64,000 nt of DNA from Neisseria sp. KEM232. Its GTDB lineage: Bacteria; Pseudomonadota; Gammaproteobacteria; Burkholderiales; Neisseriaceae. Made by a program: the position numbers and the translations under genes. This document shows positions 32,068-40,897 of this stretch, piece after piece. The stretch spans positions 1,240,001 through 1,304,000 of the forward strand of contig NZ_CP022527.1 of the NCBI RefSeq assembly GCF_002237445.1, given 5' to 3'. Positions within the stretch are counted from its first letter, which is position 1, and every line of letters starts with the position of its first letter. Under the pieces are notes generated by a model. It did no database searches, was not told where the DNA came from, and saw nothing but the letters and a program-made list of their open reading frames with translations.

Positions 32068-35000
32068 ATGTTTTGGATTGCCGCCAGCCTGTTTCTGCTC
32101 GCCGCCCTCGCCGCCCTGCTCGGCTGGCGCTTCTACCTCGACCGCGAATGGCAGCGCGAACTGCGCTACTACAACCGCCACGAAGGGGAGAGGCCGTCTG
32201 AAAACGGCAGCGGCGGCCGCACGGCCAAAGCGCTTTACGGCGCCGCCCCCAATCTGAACAACAGCCGCAGCCGCAGCCGCGCCGCCGACGAAAGCCGCGC
32301 CGTGTACGAGCGCACGGTGGAGAAGCTGCGCGAAGTTTCGCCCAAACGCTACCGCCGCCTCAACGCCGCCGCGCAGTCCGAAGAAGAAGGCGGGCGCCGT
32401 TTTGACGATTTGCCGATTTTCTCCGCCGCCCGCGAAGAGTCGGACGACACTGTTTTTCAGACGGCCTCCGTGTCCGAGGAGCAGCCCCCTCGGCAAAGCG
32501 AACCGACGGGGAGAACGGCAGCACAGCGGCCGTCTGAAAACCCTGTTGCCTCGTCGGATACGGACGCAGCGGAGCAGGCGGAACAGGCTGCGGCAGACGC
32601 TCAGGCCGAATCCGCAGAGCGCGAGCGCCTCGTTTCCCCGCCCGAAGATGAAGACCCGCCCCCGCACGCGCCCGCGCCTGACGCGGAAGTGATTACCGAC
32701 GCCGAAATCGGCCGTTTCAAACGCAAAACCGTGCAGGAAATCATTGACGAAACCTTCGCCCACACCCACAGCGGCGGCCTGCCCGAAGACGAAGACGGCG
32801 CGGCCGCAGACGGCCTGATTGCCCCGCCCGAAGACGAAGACCCGCCGCCGCACGCGCCCGCACCCGACGCGCCCGTCATCACCGAGGCCGAAGTGGAACG
32901 CTTCAAACGCGAGCCCGCCGAAGCCATCATCGAAAAAATCAGCCCCGAACCCGAAGCCGAAACCGTGCGGCGGCCGCCACCCGACGCCGAAGTCATTACC
33001 CTCGACGACATCCGCCGCATTCAGTCCGCCGCGCAAAACCGCCGCCGCAGCCAAGCGATGCAGTCCGCCGCCGTGCGGCACGACGAAGCCTCGCTGCGCG
33101 GCACGCAGGAGCGCGCCCTGCTGCGCCGCATCGAGCGCGACAACCAAGTGTTCGCGCAGGGCATCGCCACGCCGCCCGTGCACAGGCCGTCTGAAAACAC
33201 GGAATACGAAGCCGCCCGCCGCACGGGGCGCGAAGTGCAGACCATAGGCGAGGGCGACATCCGCAGCAACCTGCTGCGCGGGCAGTCGGCACGCCGCCGC
33301 CCCACGGCCGATATGCTGCAAACCATGCGCCCGCACACCATCGCCGACGACGAAGTGCTGGCCAACCTGTCGCGCCGCGAAGGCAGCCCGCGCCGCCTGC
33401 GCCGCGTCAGCACGATAGAAAACGCCAGCATCCTGCCCGTTGCCGCCCGCGTGTCGGCCTACGGCGGCGAAGTGGTGAAACTGCAGGCCTCGCGGCCGAA
33501 AGCGGGCAGCGCTTTGGACAACCGTTTCGCACCCTATCCGCCGCGCAAGCGCGCCGAAGTGCCGCCGCCCGACGCCACCGTGGTCGAGCCGCCCGCCGTA
33601 CCCGACACGCCGCCCTTCGGCATCGACGTGCCGCCGCCCGCGTCGGTGGCCTTTTCCGCCGAAATGCTGCCGCAGCGCGAACTCGAAGAAGAGAGGCCGT
33701 CTGAAAACCCGTATGCCGCGTTTGCCGATGCCTTTGCCGAGCCGCAGGACGCACAGGAAGGCGCTTGGGCAAACGAAGTGGATTGGGACGAGCCGCAATG
33801 GGACGAAGCGCCGCAGAGGCCGTCTGAAAACGCGCAAGACGCCTACGGAAACGGTGAAACGCACGAACAGGACGCCTACACGCACGAACCCGCGCCGCAC
33901 GGGGACGAAACGCCTTTTTTCCCCGATGAGGGCGGCGCCTACCCGCTGCCCGGCCTGAACCTGCTGCACGCGCCCAGCTACAATCCCGCTGCCGCGCAAA
34001 GCGAAGAGGCGCTGCTGGAAAACAGCATTACCATCGAAGAAAAGCTGGCCGAGTTCAAAGTAAAAGTGAAAGTGCTCGACGCCTACGCCGGGCCGGTGAT
34101 TACCCGTTACGAAATCGAGCCCGACGTGGGCGTGCGCGGCAACGCGGTGATGAATCTGGAAAAAGACCTCGCCCGCTCGCTGGGCGTGGCCTCCATCCGC
34201 GTGGTCGAAACCATCCCCGGCAAAACCTGCATGGGCTTGGAACTGCCCAATCCGAAACGCCAGATGATACGCCTGAGCGAAATTTTCGATTCGCCCGCGT
34301 TCGCCGAATCGCCCTCCAAGCTCACGCTCGCGCTGGGGCAGGACATCACCGGCCAGCCCGTCGTCACCGACCTTGCCCGCGCGCCGCACCTCCTGGTGGC
34401 CGGTACGACCGGTTCGGGCAAATCCGTGGGCGTGAACGCCATGATTCTGTCGATGCTGTTCAAGGCCACACCCGACGACGTGCGCATGATTATGATCGAC
34501 CCGAAAATGCTGGAGCTGAGCATTTACGAAGGCATCCCGCACCTGCTCGCGCCGGTGGTAACCGACATGCGCCTGGCCGCCAACGCGCTGACCTGGTGTG
34601 TGAACGAAATGGAAAAACGCTACCGCCTGATGAGCCATTTGGGCGTACGCAACCTCGCGGGCTACAACCAGAAAATACGCGAAGAGGCCGCATACGGCCG
34701 CAAAATCGGCAACCCCTTCAGCCTCACGCCCGACAATCCCGAACCGTTGGAAAAACTGCCGTTTATCGTCGTGGTGGTGGACGAATTTGCCGACCTCATG
34801 ATGACGGCGGGCAAGAAAATCGAAGAATTGATCGCCCGCATCACACAGAAGGCGCGCGCGGCGGGCATCCACCTGATTTTGGCCACCCAGCGGCCGAGCG
34901 TGGACGTGATTACCGGCCTGATTAAAGCCAATATTCCGACCCGCATCGCCTTTCAAGTGTCGAGCAAAATCGACAGCCGCACCATTCTCGACCAAATGGG

Positions 35001-35433
35001 TGCGGAAAACCTGCTCGGTCAGGGCGACATGCTGTTCCTGCCGCCCGGCACGGGCTACCCGCAGCGCGTGCACGGCGCGTTTGCCTCCGACGAAGAAGTG
35101 CACGGCGTGGTGGAATACCTCAAACAGTTCGGCGATCCCGCCTACGTCGAAGACATCCTCACCGGCGGCGTCGGCAGCGACGACCTCTTCTCCAACGCCA
35201 ACGAAGGCCGCAGCAACGAAGGCGGCAGCGATCCGCTCTACGACGAAGCCGTGTCCTGCGTGATCAAAACCGGCAAGGCCACCATCTCCTCCGTGCAGCG
35301 TTATTTGAAAATCGGCTACAACCGCGCCGCCAACCTGATCGAACAAATGGAAGCCGACGGCATCATCTCTGCCGCCGATGCCTCGGGCAAACGCACCGTC
35401 CTCGCCCGCGACAGCAGCCATTTGGACGGATAA
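32068..35433 (+). CDS. ftsK: DNA translocase FtsK/SpoIIIE family
   Basis: A 1,121-residue translocase. One N-terminal helix (residues 3-22) replaces the usual four-helix membrane domain. A very long acidic and proline-rich linker (about 40-640) follows, then the alpha/beta motor with Walker A GTTGSGKSVGVN (about 776-787) and Walker B FIVVVVDEFADLMM (about 898), and a C-terminal winged-helix gamma domain (about 1055-1118: ISSVQRYLKIGYNRAANLIE) that reads polar DNA signals. The linker has a repeated PPEDEDPPPHAPAPDA-VIT unit (residues 190-232 and 251-292, partial near 303) and five RPSEN peptides encoded by in-frame DUS. The role is chromosome segregation at division; with a single helix it may be the second FtsK paralogue. 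Confidence 0.93.
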   Translation: MFWIAASLFLLAALAALLGWRFYLDREWQRELRYYNRHEGERPSENGSGGRTAKALYGAAPNLNNSRSRSRAADESRAVYERTVEKLREVSPKRYRRLNAAAQSEEEGGRRFDDLPIFSAAREESDDTVFQTASVSEEQPPRQSEPTGRTAAQRPSENPVASSDTDAAEQAEQAAADAQAESAERERLVSPPEDEDPPPHAPAPDAEVITDAEIGRFKRKTVQEIIDETFAHTHSGGLPEDEDGAAADGLIAPPEDEDPPPHAPAPDAPVITEAEVERFKREPAEAIIEKISPEPEAETVRRPPPDAEVITLDDIRRIQSAAQNRRRSQAMQSAAVRHDEASLRGTQERALLRRIERDNQVFAQGIATPPVHRPSENTEYEAARRTGREVQTIGEGDIRSNLLRGQSARRRPTADMLQTMRPHTIADDEVLANLSRREGSPRRLRRVSTIENASILPVAARVSAYGGEVVKLQASRPKAGSALDNRFAPYPPRKRAEVPPPDATVVEPPAVPDTPPFGIDVPPPASVAFSAEMLPQRELEEERPSENPYAAFADAFAEPQDAQEGAWANEVDWDEPQWDEAPQRPSENAQDAYGNGETHEQDAYTHEPAPHGDETPFFPDEGGAYPLPGLNLLHAPSYNPAAAQSEEALLENSITIEEKLAEFKVKVKVLDAYAGPVITRYEIEPDVGVRGNAVMNLEKDLARSLGVASIRVVETIPGKTCMGLELPNPKRQMIRLSEIFDSPAFAESPSKLTLALGQDITGQPVVTDLARAPHLLVAGTTGSGKSVGVNAMILSMLFKATPDDVRMIMIDPKMLELSIYEGIPHLLAPVVTDMRLAANALTWCVNEMEKRYRLMSHLGVRNLAGYNQKIREEAAYGRKIGNPFSLTPDNPEPLEKLPFIVVVVDEFADLMMTAGKKIEELIARITQKARAAGIHLILATQRPSVDVITGLIKANIPTRIAFQVSSKIDSRTILDQMGAENLLGQGDMLFLPPGTGYPQRVHGAFASDEEVHGVVEYLKQFGDPAYVEDILTGGVGSDDLFSNANEGRSNEGGSDPLYDEAVSCVIKTGKATISSVQRYLKIGYNRAANLIEQMEADGIISAADASGKRTVLARDSSHLDG

Positions 35434-35753
35434 ACCAGCTCCCGCTGGCACCGCTTCGGGGTGTAAATGCGGTAACAAGGTTTTTGAAAACGCAGCTTCA
35501 ACGAAGGCAAAAGGCCGTCTGAAACAGAGTTTCAGACGGCCTTTAAAGTTGGGAAACCGCGTGCGTCGCGGGGCGGAAAAAACCTATTGCATACAGGCCG
35601 CGCCTGCCCGTTTTCGCTGTCGTCAGTATACCGTCGGGTTTTGCCGTTTGACGGTTTTCCAAGCTGATTCGCCGCGGGCATACCGTTTCAGACGGCCTTT
35701 TCCCCGCCCGCCGCTATATAATCGCCGCTTTCGTCCAATCCTTCCCGACTGCC
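35434..35753. other. Intergenic region between ftsK and recD
   Basis: It contains a TTTTTGAAAACGCAGCTTCA repeat (35481-35505), an inverted-DUS terminator for ftsK at 35512-35544, a lone inverted DUS near 35688, and TATATAAT at 35714-35721, a good minus-10 box before recD. No gene is seen. Confidence 0.65.
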
Positions 35754-37469
35754 ATGTCCGACAACGAATTCCGCAACGCCGCCGCCGATGCTGCGCTCGA
35801 CGTGCTGCAACGCCTGTTTCCCGAAGCCGCCGCCGTGTGCGCGCCTTTTCTGCCGCGCCTGTTTTCCGCCCTCGACGACGGTCACAGTTTTATTTGGCTG
35901 AACGACGCGGAGGCCGAAGCGCTTGATAGCGCCGCGCCGCTGGCCGACGGCACGGGCAGGGGGCCGCTGGTGTTGCGCGGGCGGCGGCTGTTTCTCGGAC
36001 GCCTGTGGCAGCTGGAAAACGATTTGGCGGGCGAAATCCGCCGCCTCGCCGCCGCGCCCGCCGCGCCTGCCGATATGCGGGCGGCGGCGGAAAACCTCGG
36101 CCTGTGGTTTGACGGTGCGGGCAGCGAAGGGCAGCAGGCCGCCGCCGCGCTGGCGCTGCTGCAAAACTTTATGCTGATTACCGGCGGGCCGGGCACGGGC
36201 AAAACCACCACCGTCGCCAAGCTGCTCGCCCTTTTGTGTTCGGGCGCCGACTCTCTGCCGCGCATCGCGCTGGCCGCGCCGACGGGCAAGGCGGCGGCGC
36301 ATATGGGCAACGCGCTGCACGCGGCGCTCGGCCGTTTCCCGCTTTCAGACGGCCTCAAAGAGCGGTTGTCTGCCCTCGAAGGGCAAACCGTCCACCGCCT
36401 GCTGAAACTGCGTCCGCCGCAGATGCGGCCGCAGTTTGACGCCGCCCGCCCGCTGCCGCTGGATATTTTGGTGGTGGACGAAGCCTCGATGCTCGATCTG
36501 GCGCTGATGCTCGATCTGCTGCGCGCCGTGCCCGACGGTTGCCGCGTGATTCTGTTGGGCGACGAAAACCAGCTTCCTTCCGTCGGCGCGGGTGCGGTGC
36601 TGGCGGCGCTGGCGCGGCCGACCGTGCTCGATGCCGACACCGCAGGCCGTCTGAAAACCCTGCTGCCCGATGCCGCAGAGCGTTTTCAGACGGCCTCAAA
36701 CGCGCCGCCCCTGTCGGCCAATACCGCCCGCCTCACCGTCAGCCACCGCTTCGGCGAACACAGCGGTTTGGGCGCGCTGGCGCGGGCGGTGTGCGCGGGC
36801 GATGCGGCGGGAGCGGAAGACGCCTTCGCCCGTTTCCCCGAAGAATTGTCGTTTGCCGATGGCGGCGCCGAACGTTTGGCGGAGCGTTTCTGCCGCACGC
36901 AGGCGGCGTTTTGGCAGGCGGCCGATGCCGCCGATCCTGCCGCCGCTTTTGCCTGCCAGAGCCGCCTCACCGTGCTGGCCGCGCGGCGCGGCGACGCCGA
37001 ACGTTTTAACGAAGCCTGCCGCCGCATTCTGCTGCGCGAAGGGCGCGCGCGCGAAGACAGGGCGTGGTTTGCCGGACAAATCCTGATGGTGGAGCGCAAC
37101 GATTACGCGATGGGGCTGTTTAACGGCGACATCGGCATTGTGATGCCCGACCCGCACGGCTCGGACGGCCTGTCGGTGCGGTTTCCCGCAGGCGGCGGTT
37201 TCCGCAGCGTGCCGCTCAGCCGCCTGCCCGCGCACAGCAGCGCGTTTGCCGTGACCGTGCACAAAAGCCAGGGCTCGGAATACGGCGAAGTGTGGCTGCT
37301 CGCGCCCGAAGGCGGCGGAGAGGGTTTCAACCGTTCCCTGCTGTACACCGCCGTCACCCGCGCGCGCGAACGCTTTGTATACGCAGGCAGCCGCGAATCC
37401 TTCGCCGCCGCCTGCGCCAACGCCGAAACCCGCCGCACCGCCCTGCGCGAATTTTTGGCGGCAGGGTAG
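35754..37469 (+). CDS. recD: Exodeoxyribonuclease V alpha subunit
   Basis: A 571-residue superfamily 1 helicase, the 5'-3' motor of RecBCD. Walker A is LITGGPGTGKTTTVAKLL (about 141-158), motif II is ILVVDEASMLDLALM (about 237-251), motif III is VILLGDENQLPSVGAGAVL (about 263-281), and the C-terminal VTVHKSQGSEYGEVWLL (about 500) and LYTAVTRARERFVY follow. Three in-frame DUS are read as LSDGLK, AGRLKT and FQTAS. The recB and recC genes are not adjacent. Confidence 0.96.
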   Translation: MSDNEFRNAAADAALDVLQRLFPEAAAVCAPFLPRLFSALDDGHSFIWLNDAEAEALDSAAPLADGTGRGPLVLRGRRLFLGRLWQLENDLAGEIRRLAAAPAAPADMRAAAENLGLWFDGAGSEGQQAAAALALLQNFMLITGGPGTGKTTTVAKLLALLCSGADSLPRIALAAPTGKAAAHMGNALHAALGRFPLSDGLKERLSALEGQTVHRLLKLRPPQMRPQFDAARPLPLDILVVDEASMLDLALMLDLLRAVPDGCRVILLGDENQLPSVGAGAVLAALARPTVLDADTAGRLKTLLPDAAERFQTASNAPPLSANTARLTVSHRFGEHSGLGALARAVCAGDAAGAEDAFARFPEELSFADGGAERLAERFCRTQAAFWQAADAADPAAAFACQSRLTVLAARRGDAERFNEACRRILLREGRAREDRAWFAGQILMVERNDYAMGLFNGDIGIVMPDPHGSDGLSVRFPAGGGFRSVPLSRLPAHSSAFAVTVHKSQGSEYGEVWLLAPEGGGEGFNRSLLYTAVTRARERFVYAGSRESFAAACANAETRRTALREFLAAG

Positions 37470-37520
37470 GGTCTGTTGACTGTTTTTCTGTATTAAAGGC
37501 CGTCTGAAAAGTCTTTTGCC

Positions 37521-37570
37521 GTTGAAGCTGCGCTTTCAGAAACGTCATTCCCGTGTAGGCAGGAACGGCC
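37521..37570. repeat. Composite repeat (GTTGAAGCTGCGCTTTCAG + dRS3-like)
   Basis: GTTGAAGCTGCGCTTTCAG-AAACGTCATTCCCGTGTAGGC-AGGAACGGCC. It is the inverse form of the composite repeat at 38745-38797 and 56326-56378. Confidence 0.75.
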
Positions 37571-37598
37571 TCCGTCCACCCCAAACTAGGAAAATTCC

Positions 37599-37997
37599 AT
37601 GAACGAAGAATACAGATACGCCGACCGTTTCAACACCGTCCACCTTTGGTTGGGCATGTTTGTCGGCACACAGGAAGAGTACGAACGCTATTTCGGGCAG
37701 GACGACCTGAACGAAGGCGAAATCTGCCCTTTCTGCCGCGACATCGGCCTGAATGCCGAATATGACGAAGACTACATAGGCATCATTCCCCTGTCCGCCC
37801 GCACCGTCCCGCTTGACGAGCTGCTGTCCGAAGCCGCCGTAGACGCAGACGCCCTGGACGCCGTGCGGCAGAAATGCCGCGCACTCGGCCTGTGCGAAGG
37901 CAACGCCGTCTTGTGGTATTCTGACCCCGAGCTGAATATCGACGCCGGCAAAAGCTACAACGGCCTGCACTACATCGGCGAATTTCCCGGCGACTGA
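37599..37997 (+). CDS. Small acidic protein, Imm22-like
   Basis: A 132-residue, strongly acidic cytosolic protein starting MNEEYRYADRFNTVHLWLGM. The opening VHLWLGMFVGTQEEYERYFG and later DLNEGEICPFCRDIGLNAEYDEDYIGIIPL resemble immunity protein 22 families that pair with polymorphic or contact-dependent toxins. No toxin gene adjoins it, so it may be an orphan immunity gene or a member with another role. CPFC gives a CxxC pair. Family assignment is from recalled pattern only. Confidence 0.45.
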   Translation: MNEEYRYADRFNTVHLWLGMFVGTQEEYERYFGQDDLNEGEICPFCRDIGLNAEYDEDYIGIIPLSARTVPLDELLSEAAVDADALDAVRQKCRALGLCEGNAVLWYSDPELNIDAGKSYNGLHYIGEFPGD

Positions 37998-38024
37998 CCT
38001 CCCTTTTCTCCAATCTGCGACACC

Positions 38025-38468
38025 ATGCCCACCGCCACCTTCTACACCCACGTTTCCGACCCCGCCGCCTTCGCCTGCCGCCTTGCCCGCCGCGCCGCGC
38101 AAAACCCCGAGCCGCTGCTGGTGTGGACGCAGGAGCTCGGCGAACTCGAAAGCCTGAACCAAGCCCTGTGGCGCGACCCGCCCGAGGGTTTTCTGCCGCA
38201 CGAAATCTGGCAGACCGACGCGGCCTTTCCGCAGGGCGTTCCCGTTGTCCTTGCCTGCGGCGCGCAACTGCCGCCGCTGCCTGCGGGCACCGTCGTCCTC
38301 AATCTCAGCCAAGACTTTTGGACGCAGGCCGCCGCGCCGCCCCTGCGCGTGTTGGAAATCGTCGGCGGCAGCCTGGAAGAGCTGGCCGCCGCCCGCGACC
38401 GTTTCCGCGCCTACAAACAGGCGGGCTTTACGCTCGAACACCACAATATGCAGGGAAAGGCCGTCTGA
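38025..38468 (+). CDS. holC: DNA polymerase III subunit chi
   Basis: A 147-residue clamp-loader accessory subunit that contacts SSB. Typical features are the TFYTHVSDPAAFACRLARRA start, LDEQLWTW-type region here seen as LVWTQELGELESLNQALW, FLPHEIW, and VLNLSQDFW near 97-105. Its last residues KAV and stop come from a DUS (AAGGCCGTCTGA), and the next gene starts 4 bases later, so the DUS sits exactly at the junction. Confidence 0.93.
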   Translation: MPTATFYTHVSDPAAFACRLARRAAQNPEPLLVWTQELGELESLNQALWRDPPEGFLPHEIWQTDAAFPQGVPVVLACGAQLPPLPAGTVVLNLSQDFWTQAAAPPLRVLEIVGGSLEELAAARDRFRAYKQAGFTLEHHNMQGKAV

Positions 38469-38472
38469 AAAC

Positions 38473-38730
38473 ATGGACCAGCCCGACTTCTTCGGCATCC
38501 CCAGCCCCTGCATCGGCGTCTGCCGCGCCAACAACAAAGGCTACTGCGTCGGCTGCCTGCGCAGCCGCGAAGAGCGTCACAACTGGCTGAAAATGACCGA
38601 CGGCGAACGCCACCAAACCATGCGCCTGCTCGCCCTGCGCCGCAAAAAAGTCGAACAGGCCAAATGGGAAAAAAGCCGCGATTTCGGCGCGGCACCCGAA
38701 CAGGAAGACCTGGATTTCGATTTCGATTGA
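38473..38730 (+). CDS. DUF1289 family protein
   Basis: An 85-residue protein with the DUF1289 cysteine signature SPCIGVCRANNKGYCVGCLRSREER (about 11-35) and WLKMTDGER. These small iron-sulfur or zinc-type proteins have no settled function; one group is co-located with DNA polymerase III chi or dehydrogenases. It starts 4 bases after holC and is cotranscribed with it. The acidic tail DLDFDFD is not conserved. Confidence 0.85.
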   Translation: MDQPDFFGIPSPCIGVCRANNKGYCVGCLRSREERHNWLKMTDGERHQTMRLLALRRKKVEQAKWEKSRDFGAAPEQEDLDFDFD

Positions 38731-38744
38731 GGCCGTCTGAAAAA

Positions 38745-38797
38745 GGCCGCTCCCGCCTACGCGGGAATGATGTTTCTGAAAACGCAGCTTCAACGAA
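38745..38797. repeat. Composite dRS3-like repeat
   Basis: GGCCGCTCCCGCCTACGCGGGAATGATGTTTCTGAAAACGCAGCTTCAACGAA, read in pieces: a dRS3-like palindrome, TGATGTTTCTGAAAACGCAG and CTTCAACGAA. Another copy begins at 39204. Confidence 0.75.
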
Positions 38798-38828
38798 AAC
38801 GAAGCCAAAACCGTGAAAGGAGCAAAAC

Positions 38829-39194
38829 ATGAAAACCGTCCGTACCGCGATTCTGCTGCTGCCGCTCTTGGCCTGCGCCTGCGTGTACAGCGAAACCCCC
38901 TACGGCCGCTACGCCGCCATCGACCTGCCCGTCGAAAACCGCACCGTTATCAACAAAACCGTCACCGTCAACGCCCCGCCGGGCACCACCGTTATCTACG
39001 GCGACACCACGCCCGCTTCGGCCTACTACGGCCAAGACTGCTACTACGACCGTTACAACCGCCGCCGCTGCTACCCGCGCAACCTGCCGCCCGAGCGCGA
39101 CGTCTACCGCATCCAAGGGCAGGGCGGCAGCATCAGCCAAAGCTACCAAGGCAGCGGCTATTCCGTCGGCGGCTACATCCGCCACCTGCGCTGA
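38829..39194 (+). CDS. Predicted lipoprotein, tyrosine-rich
   Basis: A 121-residue exported protein. The signal MKTVRTAILLLPLLACAC has a lipobox LLAC with C16 as the lipidated residue. The mature part is rich in Tyr, Arg and Gly (YYGQDCYYDRYNRRRCYP) with two nearby cysteines. I do not recognise its family. AAAGGAGCAAAAC gives a strong ribosome site. Confidence 0.75.
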   Translation: MKTVRTAILLLPLLACACVYSETPYGRYAAIDLPVENRTVINKTVTVNAPPGTTVIYGDTTPASAYYGQDCYYDRYNRRRCYPRNLPPERDVYRIQGQGGSISQSYQGSGYSVGGYIRHLR

Positions 39195-39329
39195 CGAGCC
39201 CGAGGCCGTTCCCGCCTACACGGGAATGACGTTTCTGAAAGTGCGGCGGCCGTTTGAAAAAGACGCGGAATTTTGCCTTTTCACGTCATTGTCTTATCGT
39301 TTGCATACGGCAAAACTGTCTGAGCCGCG

Positions 39330-39358
39330 TTGACATCGCGCCGCCGCCTGCGTATAGT
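39330..39358 (+). promoter_or_regulatory. Strong sigma-70 promoter of tRNA-Ser
   Basis: TTGACA (39330-39335), a 17-base spacer, TATAGT (39353-39358), 15 bases before the tRNA. Confidence 0.9.
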
Positions 39359-39373
39359 GCCCACTTTCTGCAC

Positions 39374-39466
39374 GGAGTAATGGCTGAGAGGCTGAAGGCA
39401 CTTCCCTGCTAAGGAAGCATGTGGGGTCAACCTGCATCGAGGGTTCGAATCCCTCTTACTCCGCCA
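39374..39466 (+). tRNA. tRNA-Ser (anticodon GCT)
   Basis: A 93-base class II tRNA with acceptor stem GGAGTAA/TTACTCC, discriminator G and encoded CCA. The anticodon loop CCCTGCTAAGG holds GCT, reading AGC and AGU. A long variable arm (GCATGTGGGGTCAACCTGC) and the T-loop GGTTCGAATCC are present. Confidence 0.97.
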
Positions 39467-39474
39467 AGCAATCC

Positions 39475-39509
39475 GCGAAGCCCCTGATTCTTTCAGGGGC
39501 TTCGCTTTT
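39475..39509 (+). terminator. Rho-independent terminator of tRNA-Ser
   Basis: GCGAAGCCCCTGA-TTCTT-TCAGGGGCTTCGC followed by TTTT. Confidence 0.93.
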
Positions 39510-39539
39510 ACCGTTTGTGCAAACGAATAAAAGAACACC

Positions 39540-40601
39540 ATGTCATCCGTCCGCATCCTCTTTTCCCTTCTCGCCGCCTGCCTGCTTTTGGCCGCCTGCA
39601 ACCGCAGCGAAACCCCCGCGCCGCCCACCGTGACCCTGCGCGGCGAAACCATGGGCACGACCTACACCGTCAAATACGTTTCAGACGGCCTCAAGCAAAC
39701 CCCCGCGCCGCAGGAAGTGCAAAAACAGCTCGACGGCCTGCTGGAAGAAGTGAACCGGCAGATGTCCACCTACCGCGAAGATTCCGAAATCAGCCGCTTC
39801 AACCGTATGCGCGACACCGGCCGCCCCATGCCCGTGTCCGCCGATTTCGGTTTTGTCACCGCCGAAGCCGTGCGCCTCAACGGGCTGACCGGCGGCGCGC
39901 TGGACGTCACCGTCGGCCCGCTGGTCAACCTGTGGGGCTTCGGGCCCGACAAAAGCGTCACCCGCGAGCCGTCGCCCGAACAGATTGCCGCCGCCTCGCG
40001 CGTCACCGGCATAGACAAAATTGCCGTCGGCGGCACGAGTAATGCCCCCACGCTGGCCAAAGCGCAGCCCGAAGTCTATTTGGATCTGTCGTCCATCGCC
40101 AAAGGCTACGGCGTCGACAAACTCGCCCTGCATCTCGAAAGCCTCGGCATCGGCAACTATCTGGTGGAAATCGGCGGCGAGCTGCGCGGCAAAGGCAAAA
40201 ACGCGCAGGGCGAAAGCTGGCGCATCGGCATCGAGCAGCCGCAGATTGTTCAGGGCGGCGGCACGCAGATTATCGTTCCGCTCGACAACCGCGCCATCGC
40301 CACCTCGGGCGACTACCGCAACTTCCACACCGATGCGCACGGACGCCGCCTGTCGCACATCATCGACCCGCAGCGGCACGAGCCCATCAGCCACAATCTC
40401 GCCTCCGTCAGCGTGATTGCCGACACGGCCGCCACCGCCGACGGCCTCTCCACCGCCCTGTTCGTCCTCGGCGAAGAGCGCGGCTTCGCGCTTGCCGAAA
40501 AACAGGGTTTGGCAGTATTCTTCATCGTCCGCGAAGGCGGCGGCTACCGCACACGGACCAGCTCCGCCCTCAAAAAAATGCTCGCGCAGGAACAACCATG
40601 A
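39540..40601 (+). CDS. apbE: FAD:protein FMN transferase
   Basis: A 353-residue periplasmic lipoprotein (lipobox LLAAC, C20) that attaches FMN to threonine of Nqr and Rnf subunits. It shows TLRGETMGTTYTVKYV (about 32-47), the MSTYREDSEISRFNR motif (about 72-86), YLDLSSIAKGYGVD (about 178-191) and GEL-RGKGKN. Its end overlaps nqrM (ATGA), so both are cotranslated, which fits maturation of Na+-NQR. An in-frame inverted DUS (VSDGLKQ) lies near residue 50. Confidence 0.95.
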   Translation: MSSVRILFSLLAACLLLAACNRSETPAPPTVTLRGETMGTTYTVKYVSDGLKQTPAPQEVQKQLDGLLEEVNRQMSTYREDSEISRFNRMRDTGRPMPVSADFGFVTAEAVRLNGLTGGALDVTVGPLVNLWGFGPDKSVTREPSPEQIAAASRVTGIDKIAVGGTSNAPTLAKAQPEVYLDLSSIAKGYGVDKLALHLESLGIGNYLVEIGGELRGKGKNAQGESWRIGIEQPQIVQGGGTQIIVPLDNRAIATSGDYRNFHTDAHGRRLSHIIDPQRHEPISHNLASVSVIADTAATADGLSTALFVLGEERGFALAEKQGLAVFFIVREGGGYRTRTSSALKKMLAQEQP

Positions 40602-40816
40602 ACACCATCCTCCTCACCTTCGGCCTGTTTTTAATCGTTATCCTCGCCATGTCCGTCGGCTATATTTTTTCCAAACGCAGCATCAAAGGCAGCTGCGGCG
40701 GCATCAGCGCGCTGGGCATGAAAAAAATGTGCGACTGCGACACCCCGTGCGACACATTGCAGAAAAAACTGGACGAAGCGCAGACGCAGGGCGGCGGGAT
40801 CCGCGTCGATTCCTGA
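40598..40816 (+). CDS. nqrM: Na+-NQR maturation protein NqrM
   Basis: A 72-residue single-helix membrane protein (helix about 4-24) with the four-cysteine signature KGSCGGIS and MCDCDTPCD characteristic of NqrM, needed to deliver iron to the NqrD/NqrE site. It overlaps apbE by 4 bases. The nqr operon is not in the window. Confidence 0.93.
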   Translation: MNTILLTFGLFLIVILAMSVGYIFSKRSIKGSCGGISALGMKKMCDCDTPCDTLQKKLDEAQTQGGGIRVDS

Positions 40817-40897
40817 GCGGCAGCCCGCCCGAAACAGCCCGTCCCCGCTTTGGCGGGGATGATATTTTTACAAACGGCCGCACAGAAAACCGCCCGC

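Noticed and set aside
31978..35478. A 1,166-codon minus-strand frame
   Set aside because: It is the antisense shadow of ftsK; the plus-strand frame carries the Walker and gamma-domain motifs, while the minus frame shows only low-complexity antisense composition.
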